From Przewalskia tangutica (lineage: Eukaryota; Streptophyta; Magnoliopsida; Solanales; Solanaceae), in NCBI GenBank assembly GCA_029844215.1, contig CM056721.1:56585815-56649814 (forward strand): a stretch of 64,000 nt of DNA, written 5' to 3'. This document shows positions 11,322 to 22,342 of this stretch, one piece after another. Position 1 is the stretch's first letter. Each line of letters opens with the position of its first letter. A model generated the notes under the pieces. It ran no database searches and was not told where the DNA came from. It saw nothing but the letters and a program-made list of their open reading frames with translations. The position numbers and the translations under genes are program-made.

Positions 11322-12710
11322 TGTCACGCCCCGAACCCCAGGCCCGTGACTGGTGCCCTACCTGGGCACCCTTCTACCTGACTGACACAAGTAAATCGCG
11401 AAACTTAAATAACACCTCGGTTTTTTTTTTAAAACCAACGTACATGCAAGGGCAAAGCCGACAAGGCTGCCATATAATATACATAATCAAAAGACAATAC
11501 ATTGTACACGAGTCCAATCCCACATATGAATACAGACCTCTAAGAGTTTTACTGAAATATGACGGGACAAGGCCCCGTCGTACCATAACTGTACAAAAGC
11601 CTGTACTGAAGGAACTATACAAAAATGATAAACTTCTGAACAGATGGAGCTATCCAAAAACTCTAAGCAGGGTCCTACACCTGCAGATCACCAAACTGCG
11701 TACCTAAACCTGCGGCATGAACGCATCCCCCCGAAGGAGGTTAGTACGAAGAATGTACCAAGTATGTGAACTGAAAAATACTGTAATAAAATCATAACAG
11801 TCTATAGAAAATATGAGACATGTATGATAGCCAAAATACAGTACACAATACATAAGCAGTCACATCAAGTCAGGGACGCATGCCCTCAAAGTCATTACTC
11901 AAATATAACCATGGGTCTCACGCCCATAATATTAATCATGCCCGTGGAATCCTTCCTCACTGCCGGCAGTCCATGATATAATATAATACCAGATAAGCAT
12001 ATATGAACACCAAGTCCCACCTGTGTCCTAAAAACTGTACGGGCCAAGTAGGAAAATGAACCACCAGATCCAGCCTGCATCATAAAACTGACCGGGGCAA
12101 GTACGAAAGCCAACTACCAGATCCAGCCTGCATCATCAACTGATCGGGGCAAGTACGCAAGCTAACTACCAGATCTAGCATGTCGTCACAAGATATAACC
12201 GGGGCAAGTGCGAAAGCTATCCACCGGAGCCTACCTTACCAAACTGTTCCACTTTTAAGTCATAAACACACCGCACCCTTTCATTAATGAAATCACTACC
12301 GTTTCAAAACATGAAGGTCGTGGCAGTGCCAGGGTCAACCACCCTCTGTGTTATAATGCAACCTATCATGGGACTATTTCACCCACAAGGGATTATTTCA
12401 CCCGCTTGGGTCATGTGGACCCGCAATGAGTCATCGGTACACGATACTCGCATCACAGATAGCTAATCCATGACTTATATATATCCCGGGAATTTAACCC
12501 GCCCGAGTCAAATTCCGACCCGCCGTGAGTGTGTACCACTCAACCCCATGGGGAGCTACCCCATGGTATCCTTGAAACAAGTTGTCGGCCCTTTATGGAG
12601 GGACGCGGAGATGTGGAAATATGACCTTGCACGAATGTCTATATGAGCAACCCATATGCAAGCGGACCAAGACAATACCATGCCTTTACACAAATCAAGA
12701 CAATTACCAT
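11322..12710 (-). repeat. R5 left (3') LTR, first part
   Basis: The segment starts TGTCACGCCCCGAACCCC and carries the GACTGGTGCC and GGGCACCC terminal motifs. It continues after R6 at 22343. The last five bases (12706-12710, ACCAT) are the R6 target-site duplication. Confidence 0.9.
12706..12710. repeat. Target-site duplication ACCAT, left copy (R6)
   Basis: ACCAT directly precedes the R6 start TGTTACACCCCG and is repeated at 22338-22342 directly after the R6 end CATGACA. Confidence 0.93.
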
Positions 12711-13190
12711 TGTTACACCCCGTAATTCCAGGACAAATAAGAGAATGGACGCGAGAACACAAGACTTGAAAAAGGGTACAAAAGGAAGAATTGTTTTTCC
12801 GACGGAAAATCTGCCGAACGTCGGAAAGGAAAAATGTTTGTTGGTAAGAATTAGATTCTCAAAATGCATTTAATTGAAGAGTATGGAACTTATTATCATT
12901 ACAAAAATTTATTTTTACGGATTTGGTCACGTGGGGCCCACCCGAGGAATTTTACGTTTTGTGGGGCCCACGAGAGTTACGAAATGTTATGGACGAATGG
13001 GAGGGAGACACGTGGCACCTCCCCCACCTGGTCTTGGACGAAATTATACAAGGGTAAAATGGTCATTGACCATGGTAGATGAACAAGTCTTCAAAGCTTG
13101 AGATTGTTGACATGTCAACTTGTCCACTTGGCTAGATCATTAATGTTCTCCATCCAAACCACACATGTGTTGTTATCTAAGCCCTCCATT

Positions 13191-13204
13191 GTATAATATA
13201 TACA
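13191..13204 (+). promoter_or_regulatory. Putative TATA box, R6 5' LTR
   Basis: GTATAATATATACA follows the conserved CCCTCCATT and precedes AGTAGCAAGACTTGTC. The same order (CCCTCCATT, TATA-like, AGCAAGAC) occurs in several other LTRs here, which supports a promoter position. No transcription start was measured. Confidence 0.55.
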
Positions 13205-15826
13205 CAACTAGTAGCAAGACTTGTCTTCAACACTTAGAAAAAAATTGAGAAAGCTTTGTGCACTTAATGTTGCTCTCGGCTTTGTGGCCTTTTGGAAGAC
13301 AAAATTTTGCAATTTTGGTTCTTTATTCACAAGAATTTAACCCAAGGTCCCTAAGGGTATTGTAAGGATATATCAATAGAAAGATTTCGGAAAAATGGCG
13401 TTTTCACGTTAGTCGCAAGGCGAAAACCTAAGGCTTTTTCATAGGTTTTGATTGAAAATGGAAGAGAAGTTGGTTGTGAGCTTCTAAAGGCTTCAAATAG
13501 TAGATTGGAGAATAAAGGAGAGGAGCTAAGAATTGCTAAGGAACGACTTTGAATCTTGGATTTTATAAGGGCTTGTAAAGGTAAAAATCTTGTCGTTTTA
13601 GCTATTAAAGATTACTTATCATTGTAGTTATGGATATTAGCAAGCATGAAGTATTTAGTATGACGTTTGATAAGTGTATTGTCTATTGGAACCCTAATCC
13701 GAAAACTAGCATGTTTAACCCTTAAGATTACAATTCAAGTTGATTATTAGTTTAAGTCGTCACATGTTATATAAAGAAGGAATTATAATTGTTAAGTTAT
13801 TTATGACTATATAACATGTTAGACCTAAGAACTTGGATTGAAAAGGAATTGGAAAGATCGATAAGTTGTTGCACCTTTTGGTCGAAAATGGCATTGTATT
13901 GTGGACTAGTTTGATATCAATTGTGGGGCGGAATTTTACACGTCTTGTAGGCGTGTAATCCCCTATTGTTAACTACATTGTTGAGCCTTAAATGTGGCGT
14001 GTTTGGTTATTGAATTCAGCCTTGAAAAAGGTGGCAAAGTATGTAGAAACAAAGGAAGTGCTGTCCGATTTTCCGTAGAATTTAGTGACTTTGCACTTAG
14101 AATATTCTACGTTTGAAGCTAGAGGTTAATGGACGTATTATGGCCATTATAGGTGGAAGTACTAGTATAGCGTATTCTACTTGAAGGATGGAATAACTAT
14201 CAAGGTTGTAGTACTTTGGAGCATTTTGCTACTTGTCGATAATCGTCGCGAGGTGTGAACCTCTTCCTTATTTAGACATGATTCTATGTATGGAATATAC
14301 ATGTGGTATTATTTCATGATTCCTTCTACTCTTAGAACTTAAGAAATATGTATGTTGATTTACTCTACATAAGGGTTATGTCTAAGTTATCCTAAGTTCT
14401 TACCAAGTCTTATGGGGGATGTTGGTAAGAGTCGTTAGGAGGTATTTGGAGCCAAGTTGACTTGGCTAAATTACGGCACGAATGAGAATAAGTATCGAAC
14501 AAGCCATTGCAGCGTTAATAAAGGAAAATGTAACGACGATAAATTATATTAAAACAAGTAGAATTCTCCATCTGCATAGAAGCTAAGATAAGACAAAATT
14601 GTATTACATTTTCTAGATCATGGCTGCTTTAATAAGATTGTTATAAACAAGTATAATCTACTCACACACATAAGGCATATGTACTTCACTTAAAGAATTT
14701 ACGTTATGAAGTTTTAAGACTATGAACCTTTGACTCCTAAAAGGTTGAGAGACTTTATTTTCAAGTAATGAAACTTGATTCTTAAAGGAAGAAATGACAT
14801 GATTTAAGGGAAGTAACTTGTTTTAAAAGGTGTGAGTTACTTGAGATTTAAAAGTTAAGAAACTTGATTTCTAAAGTTAAGAGACTTGAAGTATTTTGGA
14901 AGTTAAGAAAATTGATTTGAAAGTATATGATACTTGGTTTTAAAAGTATAAGTCTCTTGGTTGAAAAAGGAATGAAATTGTCTAAAACCATAAAGGGTTA
15001 TAACGGCTTTATGGGAAGTTGGTTATAACGGCTTTATGAAAGGTTAAGAGAATGGTTTCCTCTAATAATGTAAACAAAGGAGTAACTTGAAATAAGGAAG
15101 GGTATTTTGATTTAAAGGTATCACTTGCTTAAAGTTTTAAAATAAGGGTCACTTGATTTAGAAGCCGAGAAACGTATTTCTAAAAGTGTAGTGACTTATG
15201 TGAAATGTAAACAAGCCTTGATACTACGGGTGTTAGTATCTTGGGGTTTTATATGAAAAGGAACCTTTTGAAAAGAATGGAAGTACGTAATACTTTGGGT
15301 TAAATTCCCAGATTTTTATGTGTGAAACGAAAGTGCCATGAGTTTATAAAAATGGAAGTCTAAAGGTTTAATAAACTTGCCTATGTTTGCTTGTGATAGC
15401 TTTGAGTGCAAGTATTATATGTTTACGTTGTCGTGACCTCGGTTGGAGCCGACCGTCTTGTAAGTTTACTTGGGCGACGCAGCGGTGATGTGGGATTCCA
15501 CGGGTATGCTTCCATTATGATTGATCCTTTGACATGCTTATACGATGTGGGATTGCGGGGCATGTGACCAGGAGGCGGGTTAGATTCCCGGATTTGTTTT
15601 ATTACCCATGGCGTACTTATACGATGAGGATTCCGGCACGCGACCATGCTATGTCGACTATTACTCCACGGGCTAGCTCATGAAGACATGTACCATCGAT
15701 GAGGATTCCGGGCATGTTATATTCTTATTCCATGGGCTAGCTCCCATGAAGACCTGCGCTCACGATGAGGATGCCGAGGGCACGTTATGGCCATGCTTAT
15801 ACGATGAGGATTAGGGCATGCACGCG

Positions 15827-15827
<1 letters not shown>

Positions 15828-15870
<43 letters not shown>
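15828..15870. repeat. AT-dinucleotide microsatellite, R6 5' LTR
   Basis: A run of TA repeats of about 43 bases; the same site in the 3' LTR (21370-21399) is about 30 bases. The length difference fits slippage since insertion. Confidence 0.9.
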
Positions 15871-15874
<4 letters not shown>

Positions 15875-16819
15875 ACGTGTCTGTGGATGAGGTAGGATGC
15901 CACGGGCGTGTCACCTGGTTATATGTTACACCTACGGCTGCCGGCAGTGATGGAGGATTCCACGGGTAGGAGGTATATATATATGTATTGTATATGTGTA
16001 CGCCGGCAGTGAGGTAGGATGCCACGGGCGCGTCACATGAGTATGATTTATGTCATAGACTGCCGGCAGTGAGGAAGGAATTCCATGGGCACGCTTTGAT
16101 ATTTGTGTGATTTGATCGCGTCCCAGATTGGGCCGGGTAGTATATGCGTCCCTCCATAAAGGGCCGGATTATGTTATGAAAGATAAGTAAGTTATGGTAA
16201 TGAACTTAATGATTTTTCCTAAGCATGTACGTAAGAATGTGACTATAACTTTTATTGAAAAATGGGAAAAGATAATAAGGTACGATTAAGTTCAAGAGAT
16301 GGTAATGACACAGTAGGATCTGGTATGTACCCTTTTTATACTTGCCCCTGTCATTCTTTTGTACAGTTATGATCTGCATCGATTTTTATTTTCGCTCCAT
16401 ATTCTGCATTTTTGTTATCGAATTTCTTCGGGCGCGTTCATGTCCGCAGGTTTAGGTACACAGTTGTGGATCCGCGAGCTTAGGATCCTGGTTCAGCATT
16501 TTGAGATGGCTCCAATGTTCCGGAGTTGTCATGGCTATGTATATTCAGGGGTACGGCCGGACCTTGTCCCGTCATAGTATTTGTTCAAATCTTAGAGGTC
16601 TGTATTCATCTGTGGGCTGGACTGGCTTGAGTTGTTTTTACATTGTTAAACATTGTAGACCCTTTCGGGTAATTTTTATGTTATGGCAGCCTTATCGGCT
16701 TGGCCTTAGTTTTTTTTTTTTAAAAGGGAGTGTTATTTATCATCCGCAGTTTTTATTGTTGTATGAATAGAAGGGTGCCTGTGTAGGCACTGCCGCGCCC
16801 GGCCTGGTCGTGACAAAAG

Positions 16820-16830
16820 TGGTATCGAGC
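16820..16830 (+). promoter_or_regulatory. R6 primer-binding site, one base short
   Basis: TGGTATCGAGC begins four bases after the LTR end. R7 and R8 have the canonical TGGTATCAGAGC at the same place, so this copy has CAGAG changed to CGAG. If real, pairing with initiator-Met tRNA is weakened. Confidence 0.85.
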
Positions 16831-18217
16831 GCTTAGTCCTCGTAAAGTGTCTGCATCGCGTGTCTAGTAGAGTCTTGATTATCGGTGTGTTGTGCACCAC
16901 ATCTATAATCAGGAGGCTGCAGGACATTTAGGATTGGTTTCCATTCTTCTCACTCTGAGATCGTGCGATAGAGCTGTGTTGTTAGGGTCGTCTCTCCCTA
17001 ACGAGTTATGTTGATTGCAGCTACGAGAAAGGCAGTAGTGACCCAGGAAGAACTATGTGGATTGCGTATCCAGGTTGGTAATGATTGTAGTAAAGTTGGT
17101 ATTGTGACATACATCTATACGGAGTTATGTATGAGGGTCAGACGCGTGTTGCCTAGAATGATTTTAGATTACCAAGAGTTGGTAAAGACTAACTAGATAC
17201 CGGGAAGGTATGGAACAGTTAATGAATTCTCGCCAAGGTCTTATGTTTTATTTTGAGATAATTGGGGAAGGATGAGTTGTCTGATAGGGTAGTGAACCCT
17301 TAAGAAGTCATGTTAAGGAACTTAATGGAATACCATGTTAATATATTAAGCTACGTGGTAGGCTTAAGAGAATTGTACGGATGAGGTCCGTATAGAGTAA
17401 GTAATGGTTGTTGTGATCAAGACGACACGATTATGGTATTATGAGAAGTTATTGTACCCGGGGGGGGGGACTGGTAAGGTAGGCTTGGAGCATGGAAATT
17501 GCGAGCCTAAGAATATTGATGACCGCTGAGACCTTAGATGTACAAGGTCTTCTCGGGTAGAAAGATTTATTATAGACCAAGAATAAGAGTTAAGTGCGAC
17601 GGTGGGACGGGGTGAGGACCTATTGCGGGTCGCCCCATAGCCTGAAATGGAGTGGGATCAGTTGGTAGTAGTTCCGCTACGTGACAGGGTCACGAGGGTG
17701 CAAGGCCCAAGTCTAGTTAATTGTTTTACGGGTTCGTGGACGCGTTCCACCGAAACCAGGTTGTGAGAGCCGGAAATGGCCTTATGTTGTTTAAAAGAGT
17801 GACTCCAAAAGATTGGGGGCCAGAATCGGTATGGGGGTTATGTATGTATGCTAGTATGAGTTGGAAGTACGGAAAGAGTACGACCAGTAAGAAAGATAGC
17901 AACCAAGTGTAAAGGAATAGAGCCTGAATACTTAAGAACCTTTCGAGGTAGCTACACCCGTGAGTGTTTGGGGTGGTAGCTGAGCGGGTATATGAGATTT
18001 TCCCGGTGATGATACAGTCGTCAGACCCTAGTAGACCTAGTAGAGATGATTATGACAGACTTTGAGGTCATTATGAGTATGGGCTAGTTGGCTTCGTGAG
18101 TGCCAAGGTTGACATCTTAGTATAAGTATTGTTATGTAGCCATGTGTGGCATATGTTGTATGAAGGGTGTAGTAAAAGGAGACTATATCGCTATCTAATT
18201 AGATTGGACTCCGAAAG
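16831..18217 (+). other. R6 internal region without recognisable gag-pol
   Basis: This region matches the R7 internal region (51067-52454) throughout and R5/R8 internal DNA in places. Near 17005 an ATG is followed by a frame with ATRKA, loosely like the start of related Gag proteins, but it stops after 62 codons. A 40-codon frame at 17647-17766 (start MEWDQLVVVPL) is kept in R7 at 51884-52003, and related peptide is visible in R8 near 42200. None of these is an established gene. A run of nine or ten G lies near 17461. I infer that this is structural or packaging sequence plus decayed coding DNA. Confidence 0.7.
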
Positions 18218-18253
18218 AACATTCGGGGACGAATGTTTCTAAGGGGGGAAGAA
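18218..18253 (+). promoter_or_regulatory. R6 hairpin plus polypurine tract
   Basis: AACATTCG-GGGA-CGAATGTT (18218-18237) is a perfect eight-pair inverted repeat. It is followed by TCTAAGGGGGGAAGAA, the polypurine tract that abuts the 3' LTR start at 18254. The hairpin is conserved in all related elements in the window. Confidence 0.88.
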
Positions 18254-21200
18254 TGTTACACCCCGTAATTCCAGAATAAATAAGAGAATGGACGCGAGAA
18301 CACAAGACTTGAAAAAGGGTACAAAAGGAAGAATTGTTTTTCAGACGGAAAATCTTCCGAACGTCGGAAAGGAAAAATGTTTGTTGGTAAGAATTAGATT
18401 CTCAAAATGCATTTAATTGAAGAGTATGGAACTTATTATCATTACGGAAATTTATTTTTACGGATTTGGTCACGTGGGGCCCACCCGAGGAATTTTATGC
18501 CACGAGGGTTACGAAATTTTATGGACGAATGGGAGGGCGACACGTGGCACCTCCCCGACATGGTCTTGGACAAAATTATACAAGGGTAAAATGGTCATTG
18601 ACCATGGTAGATGAACAAGTCTTCAAAGCTTGAGATTGTTGACTTGTCAACTTGTCCACTTGGCTAGATCATTAATGTTCTCCATCCAAACCACACATGT
18701 GTTATTTTCTAAGCCCTCCATTGTATAATATATACAATACTAGTAGCAAGACTTGTCTTCAACACTTAGAAAAAAATTGAGAAAACTTTGTGCACTTAAT
18801 GTTGCTCTCGGCTTTGTGGCCTTTTGGAAGACAAAATTTTGCAATTTTGGTTCTTTATTCACAAGAATTTAACCCAAGGTCCCTAAGGGTATTGTAAGGA
18901 TATCTCAATAGAAAGATTTCGGAAAAATGGTGTTTTCACGTTAGTCGCAAGGCGAAAACCTAAGGCTTTTTCATAGGTTTTGATTGAAAATGGAAGAGAA
19001 GTTGGTTGTGAGCTTCTAAAGGCTTCAAATAGCGGATTGGAGCATAAAGGAGAGGAGCTAAGAGTTGCTAAGGAACGAATTTGACTCTTGGATTTTATAA
19101 GGGCTTGTAAAGGTAAAAATCTTGTCGTTTTAGCTATGAAAGATTACTTATCATTGTAGTTATGGATATTAGCAAGCATGAAGTATTTAGTATGAAGTTT
19201 GATAAGTGTATTGTCTATTGGAACCCTAATCCGAAAACTAGTATGTTTAACCCTTAAGATTACAATTCAAGTTTATTATTAGTTTAAGTCGTCACATGTT
19301 ATATAAAGAAGGAATTATAATTGTTAAGTTGTTTATGACTATATAACATGTTAGACCTAAGAACTTGGATTGAAAAGGAATTGGAAAGATTGATAAGTTG
19401 TTGCACCTTTTGGCCGAAAATGGCATTGTATTGTGGACTAGTTTGATATCAATTGTGGGGCGGAATTTTACACGTCTTGTAGGCGTGTAATCCCCTATTG
19501 TTAACTATATTGTTGAACCTTAAATGTGGCGTGTTTGGTTATTGAATTCGGCCTTGAAAAAGGTGGCAAAGTATGTAGAAACAAAGGAAGTGCTGTCCGA
19601 TTTTCCGTAGAATTTAGTGACTTTGCACTTAGAATATTCTACGTTTGAAGCTAGAGGTTAATGGACGACATGGCCATTATAGGTGGAAGTACTAGTATAG
19701 CGTATTCTACTTGAAGGATGGAATAACTATCAAGGTTGAAGTACTTTGGAGCATTTTGCTACTTGTCGATAATCGTCGCGAGGTATGTGAACCTCTTCCT
19801 TCTTTAGACATGATTCTATGTATGGAATATACATGTGGTATTATCTCATGATTCCTTCTACTCTTAGAAGTTAAGAAGTATGTATGTTGATTTACTCTAC
19901 GTAAGGGTTATGTCTAAGTTATCCTAAGTTCTTACCAAGTCTTATGGGGGATGTTGGTAAGAGTCGTTAGGAGGTATTTGGAGCCAAGTTGACTTGGCTA
20001 AATTACGGCACGAATGAGAATAAGTATCGAACAAGCCATTGCAGCGTTAATAAAGGAAAATGTAATGACGAGAAATTATATTAAAACAAGTAGAATTCTC
20101 CATCTGCATAGAAGCTAAAGATAAGACAAAATTGTATTACATTTTCTAGATCATGGCTGCTTTAATAAGATCGTTATAAACAAGTATAATCTACTCACAC
20201 ACATAAGGCATATGTACTTCACTTAAAGAATTTACGTTATGAAGTTTTAAGACTATGAACCTTTGACTCCTAAAAGGTTGAGAGACTTTATTTTCAAGTA
20301 ATGAAACTTGATTCTTAAAGGAAGAAATGACATGATTTAAGGGAAGTAACTTGTTTTAAAAGGTGTGAGTTACTTGAGATTTAAAAGTTAAGAAACTTGA
20401 TTTGTAAAGTTAAGAGACTTGAAGTATTTTGGAAGTTAAGAAAATTGATTTGAAAGTATATGATACTTGGTTTTAAAAGTATAAGTCTCTTGGTTGAAAA
20501 AGGAATGAAATTGTCTAAAACCATAAAGGGTTATAACGGCTTTATGGGAAGTTGGTTATAACGGCTTTATGAAAGGTTAAGAGAATGGTTTCCTCTAATG
20601 ATGTAAACAAAGGAGTAACTTGAAATAAGGAAGGGTATTTTGATTTAAAGGTATCACTTGCTTAAAGTTTTAAAATAAGGGTCACTTGATTTAGAAGCCG
20701 AGAAACGTATTTCTAAAAGTGTAGTGACTTATGTGAAATGTAAACAAGCCTTGATACTACGGGTGTTAGTATCTTGGGGTTTTATATGAAAATGAACATT
20801 TTGAAAAGAATGGAAGTACGTAGTACTTTGGGTTAAATTCCCGGATTTTTATGTGTGAAACGAAAGTGCCATGAGTTTATTAAAATGGAAGTCTAAAGGT
20901 TTAATGAACTTGCCTATGTTTGCTTGTGATAGCTTTGAGTGCAAGTATTATATGTTTACGTTGTCGTGACTCTCAGTTGGAGGGTCGACTGTCTTGTTGT
21001 AAGTTTACTTGGACGTACCGACAGTGATGTGGGATTCCACGGGTATGCTTCCATTATGATTGATCCTTGGACATGCTTATACGATGTGGGATTGCGGGGC
21101 ATGTGACCAGGAGGCGGGTTAGATTCCCGGATTTGTTTTATTACCCATGGCCATTCTTATACGATGAGGGATTCCGGTGCATGCAACCATGCTATGTACG

Positions 21201-21366
21201 ACTATTACTCCATGGGCTAGCTCCCCATGAAGACATGTACCCACGATGAGGGATTCCGGGGGCATGTTATATTCTTATTCCATGGGCTAGCTCTACGAAG
21301 ACCGCACTCACGATGAGAGATGCCGAGGGCACGTTATGGCCATGCTTATACGATGAGGGATTCCGG

Positions 21367-21402
<36 letters not shown>

Positions 21403-22337
21403 ATACGTGTCGACAATGAGGTAGATGCCACTGGCGTGTCACCGGTTATATGTTACACCTACACGCCAGCGATGGAGGATTCCACGGGCAGGAGGTATAT
21501 ATATATGTATTGTATATGTGTACGCCGACAATGAGGTAGGATGCCATGGGCGCGTCACATGAGTATGATTTATGTCATAGACTGCCGGCAGTGAGGAAGG
21601 AATTCCACGGGCACGCTTTGATATTTGTGTGATTTGATCGCGTCCCAAATTGGGCCGGGTAGTATATGCGTCCCTCCATAAAGGGCCGAATTATGTTATG
21701 AAAGATAAGTAAGTTATGGTAATGAACTTAATGATTTTTCCTAAGCATGTACGTAAGAATGTGACTATAACTTTTATTGAAAAATGGGAAAAGATAATAA
21801 GGTACGATTAAGTTCAAGAGATGGTAATGACACGGTAGGATCTGGTATGTACCATTTTTATACTTGCCCCTGTCATTCTTTTGTACAGTTATGATATGTT
21901 TACTGTACTTTATTTCCGTTCCATATTCTTGTTATGCAGATCGACTTTTCGGGGCCGTTCATGTCCACAGGTTTAGGTACACAGTTGTGGATCCGCGAGC
22001 TTAGGATCCTGGTTCAGCATTTTGAGATGGCTCCAATGTTCCGGAGTTGTCATGGCTATGTATATTCAGGGGTACGGCGGGGCCTTGTCCCGTCATAGTA
22101 TTTGTTCAAATCTTAGAGGTCTGTATTCATCTGTGGGCTGGACTGGCTAGAGTTGTTTTTACATTGTTAAACAGTGTAGACCCTTTCGGGTAATTTTTAT
22201 GTTATGACAGCCTTATCGGCTTGGCCTTAGTTTTAAAAAAAAAAGAGTGTTATTTATCATCCGCAGTTTTTATTGTTGTATGAATAGAAGGGTGCCTAGG
22301 TAGGGCACCAGTCGCGGCCCGGGGTCGGGTCATGACA
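18254..22337 (+). repeat. R6 3' LTR
   Basis: The LTR starts TGTTACACCCCGTAATTCC and ends CGGGTCATGACA, 4,084 bp. It retains the intact donor-like AGGTATGTGA at 19781-19790, the AT repeat at 21370-21399 and a single 57-bp minisatellite unit near 21635. It is followed by the ACCAT duplication. Confidence 0.93.
21370..21399. repeat. AT-dinucleotide microsatellite, R6 3' LTR
   Basis: A TA repeat of about 30 bases, the counterpart of the longer run in the 5' LTR. Confidence 0.9.
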
Positions 22338-22342
22338 ACCAT
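22338..22342. repeat. Target-site duplication ACCAT, right copy (R6)
   Basis: It matches 12706-12710, and R5 LTR sequence resumes afterwards (gcctttcc). Confidence 0.93.

Larger units (their letters stand above)
12711..16815 (+). repeat. R6 5' LTR
   Basis: The LTR starts TGTTACACCCCGTAATTCC and ends GGTCGTGACA. It contains a TATA-like region near 13192, the conserved GTTAGTCGCAAGGCGAAAAC block, the donor-like AGGTGTGAAC (two bases shorter than in the 3' LTR), an AT microsatellite and one unit of the 57-bp minisatellite near 16113. Its last 1.4 kb differs from the 3' LTR by many small changes concentrated at CAG/CTG and homopolymer sites. Confidence 0.93.
12711..22337 (+). mobile_element. R6: complete non-autonomous LTR retrotransposon
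   Basis: R6 is 9,627 bp with 5' LTR 12711-16815 (4,105 bp), internal region 16816-18253 (1,438 bp) and 3' LTR 18254-22337 (4,084 bp). It is flanked by ACCAT duplications. The LTRs align along their whole length with few substitutions except in the 15430-16815 portion, which has many short indels. No gag, protease, reverse transcriptase, RNase H or integrase was recognised inside. The layout (very long LTRs, PBS and PPT kept, coding lost) is that of a large retrotransposon derivative mobilised in trans. R7 is a close relative. Confidence 0.95.

Noticed and set aside
11321..11707. 128-codon plus-strand frame at the R4/R5 junction
   Set aside because: It lies wholly in R5 LTR sequence, antisense to the element, and has no recognisable motif.
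17000..17030. TTGATTGCAG at 17008 as a 3' splice acceptor for the LTR donor
   Set aside because: The position coincides with the gag start region of relatives, and the CAG may simply be codons. It is not conserved outside R6 and R7, so it is not listed as a site.
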